Source: Nitrospirota bacterium
GTDB taxonomy: Bacteria; Nitrospirota; Nitrospiria; Nitrospirales; UBA8639
DNA length: 53,555 nucleotides
Reading direction: 5' to 3'
Assembly: GCA_011088105.1 (NCBI GenBank)
Contig: JAALKI010000018.1
Coordinates: 1 to 53,555 of the forward strand
Of the stretch, positions 1 to 7,910 are shown piece by piece; within the stretch, counting starts at the first letter, position 1, and the number at the start of each line of letters is the position of its first letter. The notes under the pieces were generated by a model. The model searched no databases. It was not told the origin of the DNA and was given only the letters and a program-made list of their open reading frames with translations. The translations under genes were made by a program, and so were the position numbers.

Positions 1-18
1 CTCTTCCGCATCCAGCCA

Positions 19-45
19 TCCTAAGATAACTCTCGTTATCTAGGA
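19..45. other. Imperfect hairpin at left edge
   Basis: An inverted repeat with arms TCCTAAGATAAC and GTTATCTAGGA (one bulged A) encloses a TCTC loop. A run of T follows about a dozen bases later, so it could be the weak terminator of a gene lying left of the window. The distance to the T run makes this uncertain. Confidence 0.3.
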
Positions 46-81
46 CAGCCCCTAAATTTTTTATTGTCACGTTGTGTATTC

Positions 82-420
82 ATGGCATATCGTCCCTCAC
101 CCACCGTAGGCGAACCGATTCGAATCTCATCCCAGGCTCAGCAGATGACACTTGAGGATTTCGTGTCTTCTAAGTTAGAGGAATGTGTCCGAGCCATGAA
201 TGGAGGCTCCTCCCAAAGCCTCTACCCTACATTGATGAGAGCCGTCGAACGGCCATTGATTGAACTTGCCCTAAAGGAAACCAACGGCAATCAGAGTCAA
301 GCGGCACAACTATTGGGTATGAATCGGAATACCCTACGAAAAAAAATCGAGGCATTTAATATTTCCGTCAAGCGGAAAAGAGTTGTCAGCCAACAGACCA
401 AGAGACCATCAAAACCATGA
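82..420 (+). CDS. Fis-family helix-turn-helix DNA-binding protein
   Basis: A 112-residue protein whose C-terminal half (about residues 60-100) is a Fis-type helix-turn-helix, with the signature run NGNQSQAAQLLGMNRNTLRKK. In Fis and the C-terminal domains of NtrC-type activators this motif binds and bends DNA. No AAA+ or receiver domain precedes it, so it is a stand-alone Fis-like protein. The frame can be read from a TTG at 64, but the ATG at 82 gives the more normal N-terminus. The lysine/arginine-rich tail after the HTH is longer than in E. coli Fis. It stands alone upstream of tRNA-Val. Target genes cannot be inferred. Confidence 0.85.
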   Translation: MAYRPSPTVGEPIRISSQAQQMTLEDFVSSKLEECVRAMNGGSSQSLYPTLMRAVERPLIELALKETNGNQSQAAQLLGMNRNTLRKKIEAFNISVKRKRVVSQQTKRPSKP

Positions 421-472
421 TGGACTTTTTCCTCCTGACCCATGCTATTTTTCCATAGAAATCAAGAATTTC

Positions 473-501
473 TTGACATTCCCCTATGGCTCCACTAGCA
501 T
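473..501 (+). promoter_or_regulatory. Sigma-70-type promoter of tRNA-Val
   Basis: A perfect -35 box TTGACA at 473-478 is followed after exactly 17 bases by TAGCAT at 496-501, a four-of-six match to TATAAT. Transcription would start near 508, a few bases before the mature tRNA 5' end at 516. The spacing and position fit a tRNA promoter well. Confidence 0.75.
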
Positions 502-515
502 GACGGGTTGCATAT

Positions 516-590
516 AGGCGCGTAGCTCAGGGGGAGAGCGCTACCTTGACACGGTAGAGGTCGGCGGTTCAATACCGCCCGCGCCTACCA
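516..590 (+). tRNA. tRNA-Val (anticodon GAC)
   Basis: A complete cloverleaf can be drawn. The 7-bp acceptor stem is AGGCGCG with CGCGCCT. The D arm is GCTC/GAGC. The anticodon stem CTACC/GGTAG encloses the loop TTGACAC with anticodon GAC, and the T arm GGCGG/CCGCC encloses TTCAATA. The CCA end is encoded. It decodes GUC and GUU valine codons. A strong promoter lies just upstream. Confidence 0.95.
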
Positions 591-713
591 TCTTCAAGCC
601 GCGAGTTGTGTGCATGATCCGCTTGTCTCTCCCTACACATGTGAGCAAGCCTCAACATCAATATGAAGAAGCAAAACGGCCTTCCTGTGATGGAACGCCC
701 ACAAAACACACGA

Positions 714-2657
714 ATGTCTGAGACCATCACCATCACCCTCCCTGAGGGAAGGACTAAAGTCTGTCCCATTGGCATGCTGGCCAGTGAAGCGCTCACGGAT
801 GGTCAAACCCCTTTGAATGCTGACATATTCGCGGCCAAAATCAATGGTGTGTGCATGGACTTGGATACCCCACTTTCTCATGACGCTTCGATAGAACCCG
901 TACGATTCTCTTCTCCTGAAGGAAAAGAAATCTATCGGCATAGTAGTACCCACATCATGGCACAAGCCGTCAAAGAAGTTTTTCCTTCGGCCAATTTGAC
1001 GATCGGTCCTCCTATTGAGGGTGGGTTTTACTATGACTTTTCTTTTGAACGGCCCTTTACTCCTGAGGACCTGGAACGTATCGAGCAAAAAGCGCATGAA
1101 ATTATGCAAGCCAACTTGCCCATCACGCGAATGGAAATGTCGAAGGCCGACGCAATCCAGTATTTTGCGCAAAAAGGAGAAACGTTTAAGGTAGAAATCA
1201 TTCAGCAAATCGAAGACCAGACCGTCTCGCTGTATCAACAAGGCGAGTTTGTCGATCTCTGCCGAGGCCCTCATGTGGGATCGACAGGCCGAATTAAAGC
1301 CCTCAAGGTACAATCTAGCGCTGGCGCATATTGGCGGGGCGATGAACGCAATCCAATGCTTCAGCGCATTTATGGAACCTCATTTCCCACTGAATCTGAC
1401 CTCCAGGCTCATTTAGCCAGGCTTGAGGAGATCAAGCGGCGTGATCACCGAAAATTGGGCAAAGAATTAGACCTGTTTAGCATTCAAGACGAGACCGGGC
1501 CAGGATTGATTCTGTGGCATCCTAAGGGTTCGCTGATTCGTCTGCTTATTGAAAATTTTTGGCGGGAGCAGCACGTCCAACAGGGATACGAATTGGTGTA
1601 CTCTCCCCATGTCGCCCGACTTGATTTATGGAAGACCAGTGGACATGTTGAGTTTTATCAAGACAGCATGTTTGCACCTATGATGGTAGAGTCCAGTGAG
1701 TACCAACTGAAGCCCATGAATTGCCCTTTCCATATCATGGTCTATCAGTCTCACCTGCGCAGCTATCGAGACTTGCCCATTCGGTATGGGGAATTGGGAA
1801 CAGTTTATCGCTATGAACGCTCTGGGGTCCTTCACGGGCTTATGCGTGTGCGCGGGTTCACTCAAGATGACGCCCACATTTTTTGCCGACCGGATCAAAT
1901 TGAGGCTGAAGTACGAAAGGTGTTAGATTTCACCATGTTCGTCCTCCGACGCTTCGGATTCTCAGAGTTTGAAGTCTACCTCTCCACAAGACCGGAAAAA
2001 TCTGTCGGTTCTCTAGAGAAATGGGACCAGACCACCTCGGCGTTAGAGGCCGCGTTAAAAAATGGGAAATTCGACTTTGCTATTGATCCAGGCGAAGGTG
2101 TCTTCTATGGTCCAAAAATCGACATTAAAATTCGTGATGCGCTTGGTCGAGCCTGGCAATGTTCAACCGTTCAGATTGATTTCAATAACCCCGAACGGTT
2201 CGGACTTGGCTATACCGGGGAAGATGGAAAAGCTCACCAGCCTATTATGATTCATCGCGCCCTTCTTGGCTCTATTGAACGATTTTTTGGTATCCTGGTT
2301 GAACATTATGGCGGTGCGTTCCCACTGTGGCTTGCGCCGACTCAGGTCAAGGTCCTTCCCATCACAGAGAAACATCTTGACTATGCCAAGACTGTGGCTG
2401 ACCAGTTACGAACCTCAGGCTATCGAGTTGACGTTGATACGCGCAATGAAAAAGTCGGGCTGAAAATCCGGGAGGCGGAAAAAGCCAAAACACCTTATAT
2501 GTTTGTCGTCGGCGATCGGGAAAGCCAAAATCAACACGTATCTGTTCGCAAACGAAATGGAACCAACTTGGGTTCCCTCTCCATGACGGAAGTTCTTGAG
2601 CTCATCCAGCAAGATTTGGTATTAAAGGAAGGACCCAGTACGACTCTACCAATATGA
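714..2657 (+). CDS. thrS: Threonine--tRNA ligase (ThrRS)
   Basis: Charges tRNA-Thr with threonine in the cytoplasm. The order of domains is complete: an N-terminal TGS domain (starting near ITITLPEGR), the editing domain with HSSTH and CRGPH motifs that clears mischarged Ser-tRNA, the class II catalytic core with the zinc-binding MNCPFH segment, motif 2 around YRYERSGVLHGLMRVRGF, motif 3 around GSIERFFGIL, and a C-terminal anticodon-binding domain. The frame is open from 663 (other ATGs at 663 and 690). I chose 714 because the TGS domain starts immediately after it; no start has a good ribosome-binding site. It overlaps infC by four bases (ATGA), so the two are probably translationally coupled. 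Confidence 0.95.
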   Translation: MSETITITLPEGRTKVCPIGMLASEALTDGQTPLNADIFAAKINGVCMDLDTPLSHDASIEPVRFSSPEGKEIYRHSSTHIMAQAVKEVFPSANLTIGPPIEGGFYYDFSFERPFTPEDLERIEQKAHEIMQANLPITRMEMSKADAIQYFAQKGETFKVEIIQQIEDQTVSLYQQGEFVDLCRGPHVGSTGRIKALKVQSSAGAYWRGDERNPMLQRIYGTSFPTESDLQAHLARLEEIKRRDHRKLGKELDLFSIQDETGPGLILWHPKGSLIRLLIENFWREQHVQQGYELVYSPHVARLDLWKTSGHVEFYQDSMFAPMMVESSEYQLKPMNCPFHIMVYQSHLRSYRDLPIRYGELGTVYRYERSGVLHGLMRVRGFTQDDAHIFCRPDQIEAEVRKVLDFTMFVLRRFGFSEFEVYLSTRPEKSVGSLEKWDQTTSALEAALKNGKFDFAIDPGEGVFYGPKIDIKIRDALGRAWQCSTVQIDFNNPERFGLGYTGEDGKAHQPIMIHRALLGSIERFFGILVEHYGGAFPLWLAPTQVKVLPITEKHLDYAKTVADQLRTSGYRVDVDTRNEKVGLKIREAEKAKTPYMFVVGDRESQNQHVSVRKRNGTNLGSLSMTEVLELIQQDLVLKEGPSTTLPI

Positions 2658-3175
2658 GCCGCCCTGCTTTGATTAAACAACGCGTCAATCATCTAATTAA
2701 GGTTCCTGAAGTACGAGTAATCGGACCAGATGGGGAACAACTTGGGATTTTAAAAACATCCGAGGCCATTCGGCAATCTAGAGAGCTGGGCTATGACCTT
2801 GTTGAAGTCTCTTCGACCTCCGAGCCTCCGGTTTGTCGGATTATGGATTTCGGCAAGTTTAAGTATGAACAAAGTAAAAAAGACCACAAGATTCGCCAAC
2901 ATCAGAAATCAACGCAAGTTAAGGAAATTAAGTTGCGGCCAAGAACGGATATCCATGATTTAGAGACGAAAGTCCGGCGGATTCGAGAATTTTTAAGTGA
3001 AGGCAATAAAACTAAAATTACCGTCATGTTTCGAGGCCGAGAAATGGCCAATAAAGAATTTGGCTATCAAGCGATGGAAAAGGTGGTTGAGGAATTAAAA
3101 GAATGCGGAACCATTGAGAGTCAACCGAAAATGGAGGGCCGCAACTTGTATATGATTATCGCCCCCAAAAGCTAA
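2654..3175 (+). CDS. infC: Translation initiation factor IF-3
   Basis: IF-3 binds the 30S subunit, checks start-codon and initiator-tRNA pairing and blocks premature 50S joining. The 173-residue protein has the usual two domains. The N-terminal domain contains VRVIGPDGEQLGI and ELGYDLVEVS, followed by the conserved PPVCRIMDFGKFKYE linker start. The C-terminal domain carries KEIKLRPRTDIHDLETK and the MFRGREMA motif. The start is an ordinary ATG overlapping the thrS stop; many bacteria use a rare AUU-type start here for autoregulation, which is absent. Confidence 0.96.
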   Translation: MSRPALIKQRVNHLIKVPEVRVIGPDGEQLGILKTSEAIRQSRELGYDLVEVSSTSEPPVCRIMDFGKFKYEQSKKDHKIRQHQKSTQVKEIKLRPRTDIHDLETKVRRIREFLSEGNKTKITVMFRGREMANKEFGYQAMEKVVEELKECGTIESQPKMEGRNLYMIIAPKS

Positions 3176-3205
3176 CAGCGATCATTTTTATTAAAGAGGT
3201 TCTCT

Positions 3206-3412
3206 ATGGCACGAATGAAATTAAAAAATCATTCCGGCGCAGCAAAACGTTTTCGGCGCACGGGCTCTGGAAAATTTATGCGGAGAAGAGCTGGGCTACG
3301 GCACATTCTGACTAGTAAAACCCGCGGACGCAAACGCCTCTTGGGCACAGCTGTTGAAGTAGACAAAACCAACCGCCCGGCCTTAGCAAATTTGCTGCCG
3401 TATCCCGGGTAA
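3206..3412 (+). CDS. rpmI: 50S ribosomal protein bL35
   Basis: A small, very basic 68-residue protein with the L35 pattern: MKLKNHSGAAKRFRRTGSGK at the N-terminus, then HILTSKTRGRKRLLG. It is a component of the large ribosomal subunit. It sits 30 bases after infC and 39 bases before rplT in the classical infC-rpmI-rplT order. An AAAGAGG ribosome-binding site lies before the start. The C-terminus (ALANLLPYPG) fits the family length within a few residues. Confidence 0.95.
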   Translation: MARMKLKNHSGAAKRFRRTGSGKFMRRRAGLRHILTSKTRGRKRLLGTAVEVDKTNRPALANLLPYPG

Positions 3413-3451
3413 TGGATAGATCATACTGACTTACGAGGAAAGGACTCGCTT

Positions 3452-3817
3452 ATGCCGCGTGTAAAAGGCGGACCACAAACTAGACAACGCAGGAAAAAAC
3501 GGCTAAAGCTCGCGAAAGGCCAATATGGCGGGAAGAGCCGTCTCTTTCGAACGGCAACAGAATCCGTTGATAAAGGGCAGGCCTATGCGTATACCGGGCG
3601 GAAACATCGGAAGCGAGACTTTCGGCGTTTATGGATTACCAGAATCAATGCTGCCACACGTGCGATTGGCCTCAGCTATAGCCAATTCATCAATGGCTTA
3701 AAGAAAGCCAAGATTGAGTTAGACCGAAAGGTGTTATCGGATATGGCCATCCATGATTCGGCTGGCTTCCAACGCCTCACGGAGGTAGCAAAGAACGAGT
3801 TAGCTAAAGCGGCCTAA
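3452..3817 (+). CDS. rplT: 50S ribosomal protein bL20
   Basis: A 121-residue basic protein that binds 23S rRNA early in 50S assembly. Family hallmarks are MPRVKGG at the start, [12 protein letters not shown], the [18 protein letters not shown] block and the C-terminal globular part with [16 protein letters not shown]. In several bacteria L20 represses its own operon, but no such site is obvious here. It is the last gene of the thrS operon and is followed by a strong terminator. Confidence 0.96.
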   Translation: MPRVKGGPQTRQRRKKRLKLAKGQYGGKSRLFRTATESVDKGQAYAYTGRKHRKRDFRRLWITRINAATRAIGLSYSQFINGLKKAKIELDRKVLSDMAIHDSAGFQRLTEVAKNELAKAA

Positions 3818-3823
3818 CAACCT

Positions 3824-3862
3824 CCGGCAACGCCTCAGGGCTGAGGTGTTGCCGGTTTGTTT
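3824..3862 (+). terminator. Rho-independent terminator of the thrS-infC-rpmI-rplT operon
   Basis: A 14-bp stem (CCGGCAACGCCTCA with TGAGGTGTTGCCGG, one G-T pair) closes a GGGC loop and is followed directly by TTTGTTT. It begins seven bases after the rplT stop. It separates this operon from the convergent pheT gene. Confidence 0.92.
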
Positions 3863-3926
3863 CCTCACAAAATTCTTAGCCCATTTCTATCTACGTAAAC
3901 ACAACACTGGCAGAAGCCATTTCTGG

Positions 3927-5630
3927 CTATCCTTCTCTCGTTAATTCCCCAACATCTAATTCAAACACTGCCACAGGCATGCTAATTTGCCAGGCTTCCA
4001 ACACTTCAGGGTGCAACTCTCCGATAAACCCCAATGTTCGTTCCTGAGAAAGAATTTTTCCAACTCTCCCTGGCATAAAGGAATGATGCTGCATCGGTTC
4101 AAGCGTGTAGGGACGGACAAAATAGTACAGCAGTAGATCCAGGTATGTATGAACTTCTGAAAAATTGGCTGCCGGGTTGGCCACAAGAGCACCTAATCGA
4201 ACCAACGTCTGTGAGCCAAGTTCTTGGCTCAAGTCTGGGATCGCGACCTCTCCGACTTCAAAGAGGCGGTGAGGATAAAATGCTCGATTTGAGGCCGATT
4301 CGATCTGCAAGAGTGACGGAATAATCCATGAACGAAGGCAGGAGTAATGCTGTGACATAACATTATCCACTTCAACCACATGTCCCTCATTGGGGTCTGT
4401 TAATTTCATGCGATCGACTAAGTCTTCCCGTGCCATCAGAATATTGGAAAACATCTCCTGAAACCCACATCCCACCATATAATCACGGATGAGGTCCGAT
4501 GTCTCTTCCAAAGGAGATAAAGATCCCACGGTAAACTGAACCGGCATCTCAGGGGCAAACGACTCATATCCACGGCTAATTGCGACATCTTCTGCTACAT
4601 CAACAGCATGGAGCAGGTCATTCCGATACGGAGGAAGCCGAACAGACAACTGATGCCGACTCGCTTTCACTTCATAGCCATAGGCTGTGAGAGCTTGCTT
4701 GATGACATCAGTCCCCAACGGAAGCCCCAAAGCCGACTCAATGGCATGCAGAGGCACACGTTGCGGACTGCTAAAATCAAAGGGCATACGAATCGTTTTC
4801 CCAAATTCCGTGGCATAGGGATACAGAACCTCGACAGGATCAATTGTGGCACCCCGGTCAGCAAGGTTAACTGCAAAAATATTCAGCGCCAGGATCACCA
4901 TCCGTAAATCCGTTCCCGTAACTTCAATCAGTAGTTGGGAATCGCCGACTTGGACTTGCCCCACATCTCGACTGTTAATGATGGGAGGGAAAGACAACAC
5001 TTGGCCTTCTTTATCCCACAGCAATGGAAGGGACTCTTGCCCTTCTAAAATATGCCCGTACTCCATGCCCTTTGGGTGCACGGAGAGAATGTCCTGTAAT
5101 GTCAATTTCTCCTCGAAGCCCAACGGGACAAAACTCGCAGCATGCGGCTGAACCAATCCGTAGGTTACAGGAAATTGGATGGCCTCAAGTCGGTAAAGAC
5201 CAATCGAAATGGTGGACCTTTTGCGTCCAAAAATATCGGCCAGCTTTTCCTGCGCTTGGATGAGCTGGGTTAACCCGTCCGCCGTTACAGCATAGCCTGA
5301 AGCACAGGCCGCAGCGAGAAAGGGCCTGACCTGTTCCATGCCAGCGCTGACCATCACCCGACGCTTCGGACGCGCCCGGCTTGAGAAGAATGCATAAGAA
5401 GAGGGCATGGCGTCGGATAACGCCATCCGAATTTGACGAGCAATGCCTTCAATACCCCAGAGATCAGGACGATTGCTGTCTTGGAGCTCGACACGGATCT
5501 CTCCCGTTGCAGGAGTGTGATCTTTCAGTTCGCCTTTGACGAGCGAGAGCCATGTCTCAATGTCCTCGATCGTCACCTCTCGGCCAACAAGTTGCTCAAA
5601 ATCTTTATGGTAAATAGAAATAGTTGGCAT
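3927..5630 (-). CDS. pheT: Phenylalanine--tRNA ligase beta subunit, archaeal/eukaryotic type
   Basis: The beta subunit forms an alpha2-beta2 enzyme with PheS and supplies tRNA binding and editing. At 567 residues it is much shorter than the usual bacterial PheT (about 790-800). It lacks the N-terminal EMAP-type tRNA-binding domain and the C-terminal anticodon-binding FDX domain. It begins directly with MPTISIYHKDFEQLVG and carries the B5-type DSNRPDLWGIEGIARQIR block typical of archaeal PheT. The rest covers the B3/B4 region and a catalytic-like core with LFEVGEV and LGFIGELHPEVLEAW near the C-terminus. It follows pheS by 42 bases. It probably came by ancient horizontal transfer, since spirochaetes are the known bacterial example of this type. 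Confidence 0.9.
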   Translation of the reverse strand: MPTISIYHKDFEQLVGREVTIEDIETWLSLVKGELKDHTPATGEIRVELQDSNRPDLWGIEGIARQIRMALSDAMPSSYAFFSSRARPKRRVMVSAGMEQVRPFLAAACASGYAVTADGLTQLIQAQEKLADIFGRKRSTISIGLYRLEAIQFPVTYGLVQPHAASFVPLGFEEKLTLQDILSVHPKGMEYGHILEGQESLPLLWDKEGQVLSFPPIINSRDVGQVQVGDSQLLIEVTGTDLRMVILALNIFAVNLADRGATIDPVEVLYPYATEFGKTIRMPFDFSSPQRVPLHAIESALGLPLGTDVIKQALTAYGYEVKASRHQLSVRLPPYRNDLLHAVDVAEDVAISRGYESFAPEMPVQFTVGSLSPLEETSDLIRDYMVGCGFQEMFSNILMAREDLVDRMKLTDPNEGHVVEVDNVMSQHYSCLRSWIIPSLLQIESASNRAFYPHRLFEVGEVAIPDLSQELGSQTLVRLGALVANPAANFSEVHTYLDLLLYYFVRPYTLEPMQHHSFMPGRVGKILSQERTLGFIGELHPEVLEAWQISMPVAVFELDVGELTREG

Positions 5631-5672
5631 AACTTAGTTGCGTGAGACGCGCAGGTGTGTATTGCTATGAGG

Positions 5673-7229
5673 CTAAAACGTTCCTCTCATATTTCGAACT
5701 TTTTCAAGATCCGAGGAAAATAAGTCACGGATATCATGAACTCCTAAAGCCACCATGGCCATTCGATCGAGCCCGAGACCCCAAGCAATCACTGGGACTG
5801 TAACACCTAATGGATTTGTTACTTCTGGCCGCAACAAACCGGCTCCGCCCAATTCCATCCACCCAAGTTGAGGATGACGCACATGCAATTCAACCGATGG
5901 TTCAGTGAAAGGGAAATAGGCTGGAAGAAAGCGACTTTCTCGAGCCTGCGCCATTTCTTTGGCAAAGAGGGTGAGCAGCCCAAGCAACGTTCGGAAATGA
6001 ATGTCATTTCCAAGGACAATCCCTTCCACTTGGAAAAAGTCTGTCGCATGTGTCGCATCGACTTGGTCATATCGAAAACATCGCGCAATGGAAAAGTATT
6101 TCCCAGGGACGTCAGGGTTGGAAGCGAGAGTTCGGGCCGACACAGCTGTGCCTTGACTTCGCAGCACTAGTCGTCGGGCACGATCTCGATCATACTGGTA
6201 CCCCCATCCCGTTGACCCCGTACTACCCCCATGCTCATGGGCTTCTGACACGTGTGACAGAAATGGTTCTGGAATGTGGTCGGCATGTGACGGGTTTTTC
6301 ACAAAATAGACATCATGAATATCCCGTGCAGGGTGAAACTGGGGCATAAACAATGCGTCCATATCCCAAAATTCTGTTTCCACCAAAGGCCCACGCATCT
6401 CTTGGAACCCCATCCCAACCAACCTTCGTTTCACAAGGTCTAAAAAGGCTCGGTAAGGATGACGCCTGCCCGATGCCACTCGTGGTGGTGATAAATTAAT
6501 GGTGTATTTTCGAAATCGTTTGTCTCGCCAAGACCCATCTTTCAACATTTCAGGGGTGAGTTGAGACACTTCTTCGATAGGACTAGACTGACAAAGACCT
6601 CCAACCGTTTTACCTTCATCCGTTAGGGCATACCGTCGTTCAATATGTTCCTCAAAACGAAATGGCTCATGCGTATTGCCTCGTTTAACTGAAAACTGGC
6701 GAAGAATCTGTTGCTCAAACTCTTGGAACTCCTGTAAATCCTGTGTTGTCGCACGAAGTTGGTGCAGAAGACGTTTGAGTGATTGGAGTGTCGGACTACT
6801 GACGCCTGTTAATTCAAGGTAGCCACCAGCCACCAGACGAATAGCCAATTCTTTTTTGAGCACACCAATCGCTCGGCTGATCTCGGTGGGCTGGAACCGT
6901 TCGTTTGTTTGAAGATCTTTGACTGATATGGGCGTGGCTGACTGTGTTGCGGATTTGATAGAGTCAACAATCCATTCCAATGGCGCGCCATCCATCGCAT
7001 AGGTCTCCCCAATCTCCGTGAGCACAACAGTAACCGTTCGGGTCTCGGATTCAACACAAAGAAGCGCTTTGGCTGACAACCAGCCTACCGCCATGCTGAT
7101 TTGGGACAAATCTAACTGACAGGTTTGGGCCAAGGCATCATCTGAACGCGCCTCCCCCGATTGAGAAAGCGCCGCCAACACTTGCACTTCAAGCGGGTGT
7201 AAACTGTCATAGAGGGATGCGGTGTTCAT
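5673..7229 (-). CDS. pheS: Phenylalanine--tRNA ligase alpha subunit, archaeal/eukaryotic type
   Basis: The catalytic subunit of PheRS. At 518 residues it is far longer than the bacterial alpha (about 330-350). The N-terminal 170 or so residues look like winged-helix modules, as in archaeal and eukaryotic alpha subunits, not the coiled coil of bacterial PheS. The class II core has motif 1 in HPYRAFLDLVKRRLVGMGF, the EFWDMDALFMPQFHPARD segment, motif 2 at FSIARCFRYDQVDATH and motif 3 at WGLGLDRMAMVALG, followed by DIRDLFSSD. The ATG at 7229 lies nine bases after the rpe stop, giving the operon order rsmB-rpe-pheS-pheT. Confidence 0.92.
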   Translation of the reverse strand: MNTASLYDSLHPLEVQVLAALSQSGEARSDDALAQTCQLDLSQISMAVGWLSAKALLCVESETRTVTVVLTEIGETYAMDGAPLEWIVDSIKSATQSATPISVKDLQTNERFQPTEISRAIGVLKKELAIRLVAGGYLELTGVSSPTLQSLKRLLHQLRATTQDLQEFQEFEQQILRQFSVKRGNTHEPFRFEEHIERRYALTDEGKTVGGLCQSSPIEEVSQLTPEMLKDGSWRDKRFRKYTINLSPPRVASGRRHPYRAFLDLVKRRLVGMGFQEMRGPLVETEFWDMDALFMPQFHPARDIHDVYFVKNPSHADHIPEPFLSHVSEAHEHGGSTGSTGWGYQYDRDRARRLVLRSQGTAVSARTLASNPDVPGKYFSIARCFRYDQVDATHATDFFQVEGIVLGNDIHFRTLLGLLTLFAKEMAQARESRFLPAYFPFTEPSVELHVRHPQLGWMELGGAGLLRPEVTNPLGVTVPVIAWGLGLDRMAMVALGVHDIRDLFSSDLEKVRNMRGTF

Positions 7230-7238
7230 GAGGGGGCA

Positions 7239-7910
7239 TTACACGTGAATCGTCTTGGCCGCTGACCGAAATGCGCGAATCGTTTCTCCATAATCAGGAC
7301 TATCAAAAATGGCTGATCCTGACACCAACACATCTGCACCAGCTTGAACAATCTCGGCGACATTTTGAACCTTGACCCCACCATCGACTTCAAGAAGCGC
7401 CTGACTCTGGATGTGTCGAAGCATCTGCCGAGCTCGTCGGATTTTCGCTAAAGTTCCGGGAATAAATGATTGGCCACCAAACCCTGGATTCACAGACATA
7501 ATCAAAACCAACTCAACATCCGGAATGATTTCCTCGATCGAGACCAGAGGCGTTGCAGGATTCAGCGTCACCCCGGCTTTTACCCCATGTGTTTTGATCA
7601 ATTCGATCGTGCGATGAAGATGGGGGCAAGTTTCGACATGAACCGTGAGATAATCCGCCCCAGCCTGAGCAAATTCAGGAATGAATTGGTCCGGATTAGT
7701 AATCATTAAATGAACATCTAAAGGCAAGGCCGTTGTTTGCCTGAGCGCTTTAACAATGGGAGGACCAATCGTAAGATTCGGAACAAAATGCCCATCCATA
7801 ACATCAACATGGATAAAATCAGCGCCTGCCTGTTCAACACGAGCAATGTCTTCAGCAAGATGCCCGAAATCAGCAGAAAGAATTGAAGGCGCAATATATG
7901 TCGTAGTCAT
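7239..7910 (-). CDS. rpe: Ribulose-phosphate 3-epimerase
   Basis: Interconverts ribulose 5-phosphate and xylulose 5-phosphate in the pentose phosphate and Calvin pathways. The 223-residue TIM barrel shows the expected metal and substrate signatures: ILSADF at the start, HVDVMDGHFVPN, the conserved DVHLM, MSVNPGFGGQSF, EVDGGV and the phosphate-binding SGSAIF near the C-terminus. The start overlaps the rsmB stop by four bases. RpiA of the same pathway is encoded elsewhere in this window. Confidence 0.95.
   Translation of the reverse strand: MTTTYIAPSILSADFGHLAEDIARVEQAGADFIHVDVMDGHFVPNLTIGPPIVKALRQTTALPLDVHLMITNPDQFIPEFAQAGADYLTVHVETCPHLHRTIELIKTHGVKAGVTLNPATPLVSIEEIIPDVELVLIMSVNPGFGGQSFIPGTLAKIRRARQMLRHIQSQALLEVDGGVKVQNVAEIVQAGADVLVSGSAIFDSPDYGETIRAFRSAAKTIHV

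Noticed and set aside
633-1313. 226-codon minus-strand ORF opposite thrS
   Set aside because: It is antisense to the conserved ThrRS TGS/editing region and has no family-like motifs; a shadow of codon bias.
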